Notes under the pieces: model-generated
What the model was told of the DNA's origin: nothing
Databases searched by the model: none
The model's input: the letters and a program-made list of their open reading frames with translations, nothing else
Program-made: the position numbers and the translations under genes
Part shown: positions 9,064 through 17,534 of the stretch, one piece after another
Layout: every line of letters begins with the position of its first letter
Numbering within the stretch: the first letter of the stretch is position 1
Origin: Bythopirellula goksoeyrii
Lineage (GTDB): Bacteria > Planctomycetota > Planctomycetia > Pirellulales > Lacipirellulaceae
Assembly (NCBI RefSeq): GCF_008065115.1
Contig: NZ_CP042913.1
Location: forward strand, 4,381,278-4,445,277
Direction of reading: 5' to 3'
DNA: 64,000 nucleotides

Positions 9064-10101
9064 ATGCAGCCACAACATCTACAACCAAGGAAGTGCTTCA
9101 GGCAGCGAGTGGCAATATCCGCGGTGCCGACTTCAGCTTACTACCCTGACAGACGCCACTTGCGCGGGCCAGCTGCTACCGCTGGCTTCACCTTAGTCGA
9201 GTTGATGACTGTCATTGCGATTATTGGCGTACTGATTGCACTACTACTCCCGGCCGTTCAAGCAGCCCGGGAAGCCTCGCGACGGACTCAATGCACCAAC
9301 AATTTGAAGCAACTCTCGATTGGGCTTACCGCTTTTGAGGCGGCAAACGCCAAATTCCCGGCTGGGCAACGGTGGTCAGGCCCCCGATCGGATCCGGCAA
9401 GCTATGCGAGCGCATGGTCTGTGGCCTTACTCCCGCAAATAGAGCAACAGACGGTCGCCAATCTGTTCGACATGCGATTTCCCCAAAGTGCTCAGCGCAA
9501 TCTGCCTGCGACGAGTCAGGTTATTGGTCTCTACCTGTGCCCGAGTACCTCGCAGATCGAGTCGCATCGATCCGAGTCTGGTCACTTGATAAACTTGGGT
9601 GGTGTCCCGGGTGAGGGAATGGCTTGCATGGACTATCTCGGCATCTCCGGTCCTGACAAAGATGCTAAGAATCCATTGAACGGCGAGCTCTATGGCCGAC
9701 AGCGGGGCATCCTGATCGGTACCAAGGGCTTTCCCAATAGCGCTAAGCTCACCGATCCTCCTCCCATCCGAGCTAAGGACGTAACCGATGGTCTGTCGAA
9801 CACTACCTGGCTTACGGAGTGTACTGGGCGCGGTGCTGATGAAAAGCAAGGCATTGTCGATGCGATCCATGGCGCTTGGGCCTCTGGCAATAACGTCACT
9901 CATATCGACGGCGGCATTAACGATGACCCACTCCCACGGGCATGGCACAATGAGCGGATTCACTCGGACCACCCTGGTGGCGCCCAGTTCGCTATGTGCG
10001 ATGGTTCAATTCACTTTCTGTCTGACTCGACCAGTAAAAAAGTGATTCGCTCCCTCTGTTCTCGCAACGGCGAGGAGCTACTGTCCGAGGAAACTCTCTG
10101 A
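9064..10101 (+). CDS. DUF1559 pseudopilin-like protein
   Basis: A 345-residue member of the DUF1559 family that is greatly expanded in planctomycetes. Residues 41-75 form a type IV pilin-like N-terminus ([20 protein letters not shown]) preceded by an unusually long 41-residue basic leader with the Gly/Phe prepilin cleavage point. The end carries the family's H-P-G-G / DGS signature (HPGGAQFAMCDGSIHFL). Role unknown; probably an envelope or pseudopilus-like component processed by prepilin peptidase. It is the first gene after the operator-bearing promoter at 8982-9011 and precedes two sulfatase genes (155 bp to the next). Confidence 0.85.
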   Translation: MQPQHLQPRKCFRQRVAISAVPTSAYYPDRRHLRGPAATAGFTLVELMTVIAIIGVLIALLLPAVQAAREASRRTQCTNNLKQLSIGLTAFEAANAKFPAGQRWSGPRSDPASYASAWSVALLPQIEQQTVANLFDMRFPQSAQRNLPATSQVIGLYLCPSTSQIESHRSESGHLINLGGVPGEGMACMDYLGISGPDKDAKNPLNGELYGRQRGILIGTKGFPNSAKLTDPPPIRAKDVTDGLSNTTWLTECTGRGADEKQGIVDAIHGAWASGNNVTHIDGGINDDPLPRAWHNERIHSDHPGGAQFAMCDGSIHFLSDSTSKKVIRSLCSRNGEELLSEETL

Positions 10102-10256
10102 AGACTGGTCGGCAGTTGCAATCATGAGGTGAGGCCTCAGTGCGGCAGAATCAGGCTAGGAAAACTCGGTCAATTGCCACCGATGGTCGTTGACAAACCA
10201 CCATTCGAAAAGGCAAATGGATTATTGTCGCTGCGTGGTAAACCTTTTAGTGAAAA

Positions 10257-11687
10257 ATGAAGAAAGACCATGGCATGAAGAATTGGATGGACCGTAAGTA
10301 CATCGTCGCCCTGATGAGTTATTTGGGTGTCATGATTTGCCAAGTTTCCGTTGAAGCTAAGCCGTTGAATGTGCTTTTCATTGTGATTGATGATTTGCGC
10401 CCGGAGCTAGGTTGCTACGGCAATGATTCCATGGTCACGCCAAATATTGATCGACTGGCGACGAAAGGTGTGAAGTTTAACCACGCCTATTGTCAGTATC
10501 CGGTCTGCAATCCCAGCCGCTCCTCGTTTTTGACCGGCAAGCGTCCAGATGAGCTCGGAATCGTTTCCAACCGAGTATCATTGCGCAAAGAGTGGCCGAA
10601 CATCATCACGTTGCCGCAACTGTTCCGTAAGAACGGATATTTCACTGCTGGGCTGGGAAAACTTTTCCACCAGGGACTGGATGACAACGGCAGTCAAACC
10701 CTATTTCGCGGCGCGGCATCTTTTGACTTTTCTTACAAGGCATTGGGGAATAGCCCGAAAATTGGAAAGAAGGGCGAAGGACGCAAAGCGGGTGATGGCA
10801 GCATACCCTGGTGTAAGTGGCTGGCCGCCGAGGGAGGCGACGAGGCACAACCCGACGGTATGCTCGCTGCCGAAGCGGTGCGCGTTCTTGAAGAACATCA
10901 CGACCAACCTTTTTTCATTGGTGTTGGGTTCCATAAACCTCATGATCCCTTTATTGCTCCGAAGGAGTATTTCGATCTCTATCCGCTCGATAAAGTCAAG
11001 TTGGCCCAGGATCCAGAGGATCGCATCCCTCTGTTAAAACATGCCCTTCCAAAGAGTTACGATTTCTCGAAGTTCACCGACCAAGATTGCCGTGAAATTA
11101 AACGAGCCTACCAGGCATGTACCAGTTTCTCGGATGCGCAAGTGGGCAAATTGTTTGAAGCGATGGACCGGCTGGAGCTGTGGGACAGCACGATTGTTCT
11201 GCTCCTGGGCGATCATGGATACCATCTAGGGGAACATGGCTGGTGGAACAAGGTGACCGTCTTCGAACTCGGAGCGCGAGGCCCCATGGTCATGTGGGTG
11301 CCCTGTGCCGAGAAGATGGGCCAAGAGACCGATTCCGTCGTGGAGTTTCTGGATATCTACCCGACGTTCGTGGACTACTGCGGGCTCAAGGCACCGCACA
11401 AGCTTTCGGGAAAGAGCCTGCGTCCGGTGTTGGAGAACCCTTCCAGCACTTGGGACAAAGCGGCCTATACGCAAGTTGTGCGAGGGGGAGTTGGGATGGG
11501 CTATAGCGTTCGCGTTGGCCCGTGGCGTTTCACACAATGGGGCAATGATGGCGAGGGGGGCATTGAACTCTATGATCACTCCAAGGATCAGCTAGAGTAT
11601 TACAATCTGGCGGACCAACCCGAATACAGCAAACTTCGCAAGCGCCTCGCCACATTGTTGAAGAAGGGTTTCCCCGTTTTGAACTGA
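10257..11687 (+). CDS. Secreted sulfatase (iduronate-2-sulfatase-like, family S1)
   Basis: A 476-residue formylglycine sulfatase. The N-terminal hydrophobic stretch (about 15-35) is a signal peptide; the metal-binding start FIVIDDLRPELGCYGN follows, then the modification motif CNPSRSSFLTGKRP with the Cys at residue 84 to be converted to formylglycine. HKPHDPF and LLGDHGYHLGEHGWWNK carry further active-site residues. It removes sulfate esters from glycans, probably in the periplasm. An in-frame ATG at 10275 is an alternative start. It is placed between the DUF1559 gene and a second sulfatase, 42 bp upstream of the latter's ATG, so a single transcript from the operator-bearing promoter is likely. 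Confidence 0.92.
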   Translation: MKKDHGMKNWMDRKYIVALMSYLGVMICQVSVEAKPLNVLFIVIDDLRPELGCYGNDSMVTPNIDRLATKGVKFNHAYCQYPVCNPSRSSFLTGKRPDELGIVSNRVSLRKEWPNIITLPQLFRKNGYFTAGLGKLFHQGLDDNGSQTLFRGAASFDFSYKALGNSPKIGKKGEGRKAGDGSIPWCKWLAAEGGDEAQPDGMLAAEAVRVLEEHHDQPFFIGVGFHKPHDPFIAPKEYFDLYPLDKVKLAQDPEDRIPLLKHALPKSYDFSKFTDQDCREIKRAYQACTSFSDAQVGKLFEAMDRLELWDSTIVLLLGDHGYHLGEHGWWNKVTVFELGARGPMVMWVPCAEKMGQETDSVVEFLDIYPTFVDYCGLKAPHKLSGKSLRPVLENPSSTWDKAAYTQVVRGGVGMGYSVRVGPWRFTQWGNDGEGGIELYDHSKDQLEYYNLADQPEYSKLRKRLATLLKKGFPVLN

Positions 11688-11729
11688 AACGCTGACTTAG
11701 ACCCAATTAAGACTCGGTATGGATTGTCG

Positions 11730-13511
11730 ATGAATAGGTCCCAGTTTAATCTGACGTTGCTTCTTGTTGTCTTTTCCGCACTCGCTTCGTGCCTCTGCCG
11801 AGCCTCTCTGAGTGCAGAAGTCTGTCGGCCCAATGTCGTACTTGTGATGACAGATGACCAGAGCTTTACAGACTTTGGTGTGAATGGCAACGAAGCTATC
11901 CTAACGCCCCATATCGACTTGCTTGCTGAGCAGAGTACATCATTCTCTCAGTTCTACGTCAGCCCCGTGTGTTCCGCGACCCGAGCCAGCCTGATGACAG
12001 GACGCTACAACTACCGAACTCGAGTCGTCGATACTTGGCTGGGGCGTTCGATGCTAGAACCCTCAGAGTTCACGCTTGCAGAGTCACTTTCCAAGGGGGG
12101 ATATGCCACAGGAATTTTTGGCAAGTGGCATCTCGGCGACTGCTATCCCATGCGACCTACTGATCAGGGTTTTCAAGAAGTTTTGGTTCATCGTGGAGGA
12201 GGGCTAGCCCAGCCTTCCGACCCCTTGAACAATCGACGTCGATACACCGATCCGGTTTTGATTCACAACGGCGAGACGGTACAAACTCAGGGCTACTGCA
12301 CAGATGTGTACTTCCGCGCCGCGGAGCAATTCATTGATCTAACTGTCGCAGATGAAAAAAATTTCTTTGTGTACATTGCGCCTAACGCACCGCATGGACC
12401 ATACCACGATGTTCCGGAGCGACTCCGCGCGCAATACGTGACAGAAAGTGAACGACTACGCAGGTTACTGCCAGAAGATTCAGCGTCGGACGATCGCGTC
12501 GTTGATGATCTTACGCGAGTAGCTGCAATGATTACGAATATCGATGAAAATGTGGGCCAACTAAGGCGATTCCTAGAATCTAAGGGTCTGAACCAGAACA
12601 CTCTTTTCCTATTTCTTTGCGATAATGGGCCAACGCCGCGCCGCTTTACCGGCAAGCACCGAGGAATGAAATGTGAGGTACGTGAAGGAGGGATCCGCTC
12701 GCCTCTTTGGGTTAGCTGGCCTGCCAGAATAAAGTCAAACGGTAAACACGACGAAATCGCCGCACATATCGATCTGATGCCAACCATACTGGAGGCATGT
12801 GGCATTGAGCCGGATCCAAACATTCAACTCGACGGCCGCAGCTTGATGCCGCTGCTTCAGAACGCCGAAGTCGATTGGCCTGATCGAGAGATAGTCATTC
12901 AGGCTCACCGCGGCGGCGAGCCTCAACGACATCATAATTTCATGATTCGAAATCAGCAATGGAAGCTAGTGCATCCCAGCGGTTTCCATCTCGAAAGATT
13001 TGAGGGCACGCCTCAATTTGAACTTTATGAAACAGCTACCGATCCTGGCGAAATGCGAAACCTAGCCGAACAACATCCCGAGGTCGTCGACCGACTTCGA
13101 GCGGCTTACGACCGATGGTTTGACGACGTCTCGGCAACTCGCCCCAACAACTACGCTCCGCCCCGAATTCACGTCGGAACTGAGTTCGAAAAGGAGACGG
13201 TGCTGACGCGAAACGATTGGCAGGGAGAAAACTGGTCGAGTGAGACCGTTGGCCACTGGCAGGTGCAAATCGCCCGAGGTGGTAATTATCGGGTGGTCGT
13301 GCATTTCGAGCAGCTCGGTGACGAAGTCACTATCGAAATCGGCGACGTTCATCGTACATTATCTTCAAATGGCCAAATGTCCGTGGCGTTCGATGAGATC
13401 CAACTCTCTCCGGGAGAGTGCTCGGTGTCTGCGTGGGCAAGCGGACCGGGACGTTGGGGAGCCTACCAGATTTTCTTATCTCGTGCTGCAGAAATTCATC
13501 CCACTCCCTAA
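11730..13511 (+). CDS. Secreted arylsulfatase-like sulfatase with C-terminal beta domain
   Basis: The ORF opens at a TTG (11724), but ATG at 11730 gives a cleaner signal peptide (MNRSQFNLTLLLVVF, ending near ASLSAE). The 593-residue protein has NVVLVMTDDQSFTDFG, the modification motif CSATRASLMTGRYNYRT with Cys at residue 81 (Ala/Thr in place of the commoner Pro/Ser), GIFGKWHLGD and FLCDNGPTPRRF, all sulfatase landmarks. About 110 residues after residue 480 form an extra beta-sandwich, as in some S1 subfamilies. Third gene of the plus-strand unit 9064-13511; it converges with the GH99-like gene, 45 bp away. Confidence 0.9.
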   Translation: MNRSQFNLTLLLVVFSALASCLCRASLSAEVCRPNVVLVMTDDQSFTDFGVNGNEAILTPHIDLLAEQSTSFSQFYVSPVCSATRASLMTGRYNYRTRVVDTWLGRSMLEPSEFTLAESLSKGGYATGIFGKWHLGDCYPMRPTDQGFQEVLVHRGGGLAQPSDPLNNRRRYTDPVLIHNGETVQTQGYCTDVYFRAAEQFIDLTVADEKNFFVYIAPNAPHGPYHDVPERLRAQYVTESERLRRLLPEDSASDDRVVDDLTRVAAMITNIDENVGQLRRFLESKGLNQNTLFLFLCDNGPTPRRFTGKHRGMKCEVREGGIRSPLWVSWPARIKSNGKHDEIAAHIDLMPTILEACGIEPDPNIQLDGRSLMPLLQNAEVDWPDREIVIQAHRGGEPQRHHNFMIRNQQWKLVHPSGFHLERFEGTPQFELYETATDPGEMRNLAEQHPEVVDRLRAAYDRWFDDVSATRPNNYAPPRIHVGTEFEKETVLTRNDWQGENWSSETVGHWQVQIARGGNYRVVVHFEQLGDEVTIEIGDVHRTLSSNGQMSVAFDEIQLSPGECSVSAWASGPGRWGAYQIFLSRAAEIHPTP

Positions 13512-13556
13512 CTGCGAGTCGTGTCGCAAAGTAATCGCCGTGAGTCGGTAGAGTTG

Positions 13557-16500
13557 CTAGAGATCGAGAAATTCTCCAGGTAATTCTTCCAGAGAATCCA
13601 AGAATCCGTTCGACTCTTCGTAAGATGAAAAAGCTTCGTCATAGGTCCTTAACTTGAACTCGACTTTTTCCGCATCATTTGGCACAGCATTGCGAGCTAG
13701 TAAGCGGAGCGTTTGGTCGTTGATCGTTGCAACTGTTGGAGATTCGGTCTCTGGGCTAAGGTAATGTGGTTCGACGTTTGGCTGGTTATTCTTGGTCCAC
13801 AGGACCATGCCTGCGTCTCTCGCCACGATCTGCTCTGCCACATCTGAGGCATCCGTCGCACGAATTGGTTCAGGGACCGCACTCGCAGAAAGACTATCTG
13901 GCTGCTCAACCGTTATTGGCGGCGGGAGCATGGCCCCAAAATTTCGTTGCCATACCAAGAAATCAGCCCCATCGACAAATCCATTTCCATTGCCATCTGC
14001 ACCTGATCCAGGGGGAGTAGTAGTTCCGTAGGAGTCCGACCATTTGGTCAAATCATCCCCATCGACGACTGCATCCTGATCGTAGTCGCCGGTCAAAGCG
14101 GGAACTCCGACCAAGCCGAACTCCGTCGTTTCAAGGTATGCCCCGGCGTTGCCACGTCCATCAATTGGCGTAATGCGAATCTGATAGGTGCCCGATACCA
14201 GGCCACTAGTATCCCAAGTAGTTTCGTCAGACCACGTACTCGCTCCTGCCCCAGTGTCATAGCCACTTTGGGATGCTGGGCTCGCATATTCGTAAACCAG
14301 ACCTACAGAATTCCATGACAAACCACCGTCGTTGGTCCATTCGATTTGAATGTGATTATCCTCTTGCACGGTCCATTGGTCCATCAAGCCGCTTCTCCAA
14401 TCGTCAGTCATTGACCAAGCGACTCTGACGGTGTTCTGTGGCGAATTGATCGTGGCCGAGGCCATTTCCAACTCCGGTGCTGCCAAGTCACCAAACGCGT
14501 GCAGTAGCCGTACCTGATCAATCGGGATGTGATTGCCTGTGATCCGGATATCCGCTCCGCCGTTCTGGCGATTTCCAAAGAATGCGTCGTCCAAATAGAA
14601 CCGGGCGGTACGCCACTCGCCGCTGTCCTCAAGCGAAATCGGGCTGGCCACTTTATAGGCCGCAATTGTCGAATCGTATTGAATGTTAAGGTTTCCAGAA
14701 CCAACGTCTTGATAGACCACTTCGACAATGGCGTTCAATCCCGCATGAACCTGGTTGGCAAAGTTGTCGTCAACTCGCAAATACATGTACAGCGATAAAG
14801 GCGTCCCGGTGAGTTGCCTAACGCTGCGACCGCCGACGTCTGTGGCCAAGGTCTGACCGTCGCCGGCGAACTCGAATTGTTGTAAGCCGTTTACGGTATT
14901 CGAGGATCCTAGATCGACATCCACCGACAACATGCTCTCCTTGATTACTCGAACGCGGCGAACGAACAGATTTCCGCCAATCTTCTCCAGCAGAAAATCA
15001 GCTCCTCCGTTTTGATTGTTGCCGAAGTAGGCGTCGGAAAGTTGGAAGCGGTGGGTTCGCCACTGACCACTACCAGTTAGTACGGCGGGTTCGGTTGCCT
15101 TTTGGGAGTCGGTCGTGGAGTCGTATTTAGCATTGAATTGTCCTGGACCTGAATCGAGATACTCGACCTCAATAGTAACGTCGCGACCGTTGGTATCTTG
15201 CAGCAAGAAGCTATCGTCTACCTGAAAGTACAAGCGATTGTCTAAGGAGTAGATCGCGTCGAAAGACTTTCCATCAACGGAGAAAGTAGTAGTTTGAATT
15301 TGGCCATCGGGATTATCGATGGCTGCAAGTCGATCACTGCCGGAACCCTGCCAAACGGCCTCCCCACCGACGTTCGAACGATTTTCAAGTTCGGACTCGG
15401 TAGGAATAGTATCGTTAATCGAAACCTTTTTTTGCAGGGCCTGCTTGGCTGCTCCGGTCAGCGCCATCCACCAATCGTTGGGCATCGGGTCGCTCACCTG
15501 GTAGGTCAACGGGTTTCCACCCGAATCCATGTCCGGCGCAGGTGGATCGTCGCTGGCAGGGATGAGGTTGGTCCCTTCGTCATACTCATCGAACATGCCG
15601 ATGAAGTACCAGGGGGCGTCGGTCTCATTGGCGGCGTCGCTGATCATCCGCCAATAAAAGTTTCCATCTTCGCGATCGCGTGAGGTAGCAGTACTACTGT
15701 TCTGCAGGTGAGTCCAAGAGAATCCCGGGAACACGTGAGGGACGTGTTGTGTTACACCGTTCAGTCTTGTTTCGTCGGAGGAGTAAGAGTTTCCACCCTT
15801 CCAATATCCTTGCCAGGGGATATAAGCATCGTGGAGGCCGGCGTTTGCGATTTGTGATCCTGATTCAGTATGTCTGCCCGCTCCGACGACGTACACTCCC
15901 CGCGAATGGAAATAGTTAATCAGGTCGGTCTGTTGCGCAGTGGAATAACTGTTGCCGCTGCTAACATAGAGGCCAAAAATTGTCACGACTGGCATGCCAT
16001 TCTCACGCTGATAGTGCGAGTCGTTGAGCATGTCGAACCCATCTGGGTCGGTTAAGTATTCCCAGTCGTCTTTGACCTGTTGAATTACAACGTCACGTTG
16101 AGAGGTTGTGCCACCGTTCTGAATGTCGTACTCGATTGCCCATGTGCGTCCTTCGCGATGAGCTGCATCGCGAGCGTTTACCACTGGCCATTGCGGCTCG
16201 CCAATATAGGATCCGTCAGGTTGCTTATACATGAACGATCCACGAAACCGTTGCACCAAAACACCGTCGATGTCGTGCTCGCGCATCCACTGAAAGTGGC
16301 GATTAACGACCGATGAATTGGCCGAGGAGAACAAGTAGGCTTGTTCTCCGCTAGCAGTAGCTACCCCCGGCACAGGAAAGAGTTCGCTCTGATCGTAGTC
16401 GTTCGCATCGGGCCACTGCTCAATGGACCAGTCGCCTGGGTGCCCCCAATGGACATACCCTTCGTCCGCGGCATCGTTGGGTGTGTTAAACCACCCCTGA

Positions 16501-17111
16501 TAGCCGGCGAGGACTTTTCCGGTAAGCGTCGACGCATCCACCTCTCGGCTTGGCCCCGCGTAAGGTGCCTCCCAAGGGGGGGACCAAACCCATTCCAGGC
16601 CGCTGTCCGGGAAGGGTTGGTCGGACAACTCTACCGTCGAAATCGGAGCGCCGCTGGTGTTCACGCGAAAATCGTGACCATTGCCTCCGTTTGCGAACTG
16701 GACGTTCTCCAGTAAGTGGTAAGAACTGACAAACTGCTGTGTGTCGATGCGGCTTGAACGAGTATGGAATTCTGTATCGTCAAAGTTGTCGGTAAGACTG
16801 TCGTACTCAACCTTGAGCTTTCCCGAACCTTCGTCGAAGTAGTTGACCTTCAGGTACATCGAGTCGCCCACTTGGAAACCGGGAAAAGCTGCCGGGCTCG
16901 TGTTGTAATAGAGGTAGGCGGGACCAACATGAACGTTGACACCATCTCGCTGCCCGGCGACCCATGTTCCGTCACCACTATTGGAGGAGGGCGCATTGAA
17001 GGTCACGGTTGTGAGTAATAGCCGGTCTTCAAGCTTCTCGAAAGTTGTCCTGCGATCAGCTAAACTAGGCGGGCTTTTACATTTGGACCTCTCACGCGAG
17101 TTCTCGCCCAT
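13557..17111 (-). CDS. Large secreted GH99/GH71-like protein with beta-sandwich repeats and dockerin-like motif
   Basis: A 1184-residue protein with the planctomycete LEPR-type N-terminus (FEKLEDRLLLT). Residues about 190-545 (GKVLAGYQGWFNTPND, FQWMREHDIDGVLVQRF, VPHVFPGFSWTHL) match the GH99/GH71-like domain often annotated as xylosidase in Bacteroidetes. A domain marked by YxDxGxGxLxxxYDS occurs three times: once before the catalytic region and twice after it (about 560-720 and 725-870), the latter two with FGNxQNGGAD. An Ig/FN3-like region and a dockerin-like pair follow (GDYDQDAVVDGDD; GNGNGFVDGADFLVWQR). There is no PEP-CTERM tail; it ends in an acidic segment. The homologous catalytic domain is fused to a sulfatase at 27348-29987. 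A promoter with the shared palindrome lies at 17160-17187. Confidence 0.8.
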   Translation of the reverse strand: MGENSRERSKCKSPPSLADRRTTFEKLEDRLLLTTVTFNAPSSNSGDGTWVAGQRDGVNVHVGPAYLYYNTSPAAFPGFQVGDSMYLKVNYFDEGSGKLKVEYDSLTDNFDDTEFHTRSSRIDTQQFVSSYHLLENVQFANGGNGHDFRVNTSGAPISTVELSDQPFPDSGLEWVWSPPWEAPYAGPSREVDASTLTGKVLAGYQGWFNTPNDAADEGYVHWGHPGDWSIEQWPDANDYDQSELFPVPGVATASGEQAYLFSSANSSVVNRHFQWMREHDIDGVLVQRFRGSFMYKQPDGSYIGEPQWPVVNARDAAHREGRTWAIEYDIQNGGTTSQRDVVIQQVKDDWEYLTDPDGFDMLNDSHYQRENGMPVVTIFGLYVSSGNSYSTAQQTDLINYFHSRGVYVVGAGRHTESGSQIANAGLHDAYIPWQGYWKGGNSYSSDETRLNGVTQHVPHVFPGFSWTHLQNSSTATSRDREDGNFYWRMISDAANETDAPWYFIGMFDEYDEGTNLIPASDDPPAPDMDSGGNPLTYQVSDPMPNDWWMALTGAAKQALQKKVSINDTIPTESELENRSNVGGEAVWQGSGSDRLAAIDNPDGQIQTTTFSVDGKSFDAIYSLDNRLYFQVDDSFLLQDTNGRDVTIEVEYLDSGPGQFNAKYDSTTDSQKATEPAVLTGSGQWRTHRFQLSDAYFGNNQNGGADFLLEKIGGNLFVRRVRVIKESMLSVDVDLGSSNTVNGLQQFEFAGDGQTLATDVGGRSVRQLTGTPLSLYMYLRVDDNFANQVHAGLNAIVEVVYQDVGSGNLNIQYDSTIAAYKVASPISLEDSGEWRTARFYLDDAFFGNRQNGGADIRITGNHIPIDQVRLLHAFGDLAAPELEMASATINSPQNTVRVAWSMTDDWRSGLMDQWTVQEDNHIQIEWTNDGGLSWNSVGLVYEYASPASQSGYDTGAGASTWSDETTWDTSGLVSGTYQIRITPIDGRGNAGAYLETTEFGLVGVPALTGDYDQDAVVDGDDLTKWSDSYGTTTPPGSGADGNGNGFVDGADFLVWQRNFGAMLPPPITVEQPDSLSASAVPEPIRATDASDVAEQIVARDAGMVLWTKNNQPNVEPHYLSPETESPTVATINDQTLRLLARNAVPNDAEKVEFKLRTYDEAFSSYEESNGFLDSLEELPGEFLDL

Positions 17112-17159
17112 TCTCTCTCCAATCTAGATCTAGTAGTCGACAAGTAGCCAGCAGACTAG

Positions 17160-17187
17160 ATTATACCAAAATTGGTACTCCATGGAA
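17160..17187 (-). promoter_or_regulatory. Minus-strand promoter with operator for the GH99-like gene
   Basis: The perfect palindrome TACCAAAATTGGTA (17164-17177) overlaps a consensus minus-strand -10, TATAAT (complement of 17160-17165). A -35 at the same 16-base spacing would be TTCCAT, a poor match. Start of translation is about 50 bases downstream. The operator/-10 overlap of two bases is the same as at 23081, 30197 and 32552. Confidence 0.65.
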
Positions 17188-17253
17188 GTTTTTGGCGATT
17201 TTTTTATGGGAAAATTGCAAAAACAACCCTAACTAGATCTTAATGTCTAAAGC

Positions 17254-17281
17254 TTGCTAAATATACCAATACTGGTACACT
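17254..17281 (+). promoter_or_regulatory. Plus-strand promoter with operator for the CotH gene cluster
   Basis: -35 TTGCTA (17254-17259), 16-base spacer, -10 TACACT (17276-17281). The palindrome TACCAATACTGGTA (17264-17277) fills the spacer and overlaps the -10 by two bases, the same geometry as the other sites. Translation of the CotH-domain gene begins about 253 bases downstream. Confidence 0.68.
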
Positions 17282-17534
17282 AAGGAATGCTGGCCATTTG
17301 TTGATGTTAGAATGGCCGTAATAGATCAAGCGAACTCGCAAGTTGGTGGCAATTCCTTTTTTACCTTATTCTCTTCTGACTGTGTCCAATGGGTCGACCG
17401 ATAGCTCCCTGGGCTTCTCGTCCCGCATGGCGTGCCATTCCTCCCATTTAGTTTTAAGTGATGGAACGACTACCAAGGTGGTCTTTCATGGAAGTAGATA
17501 ATTAGGCAATTCTAGATACTAATCAGGACATTAA

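Larger units (their letters stand above)
17112..17534. other. Divergent intergenic region with two operator palindromes
   Basis: This 423-bp region separates the GH99-like gene (minus) from the CotH gene (plus). It contains the two palindromes at 17164-17177 and 17264-17277, exactly 100 bases apart and each placed in a promoter pointing to one of the genes. From 17282 to 17534 there is a leader of about 245 nt before the CotH gene in which I see no further element. Confidence 0.6.

Noticed and set aside
10185-10225. TTGACAAACCACC upstream of the first sulfatase as a possible operator promoter
   Set aside because: The -35-like box is followed by no TGGTA arm and no -10 at suitable distance; the sulfatase is more simply in the DUF1559 transcript.
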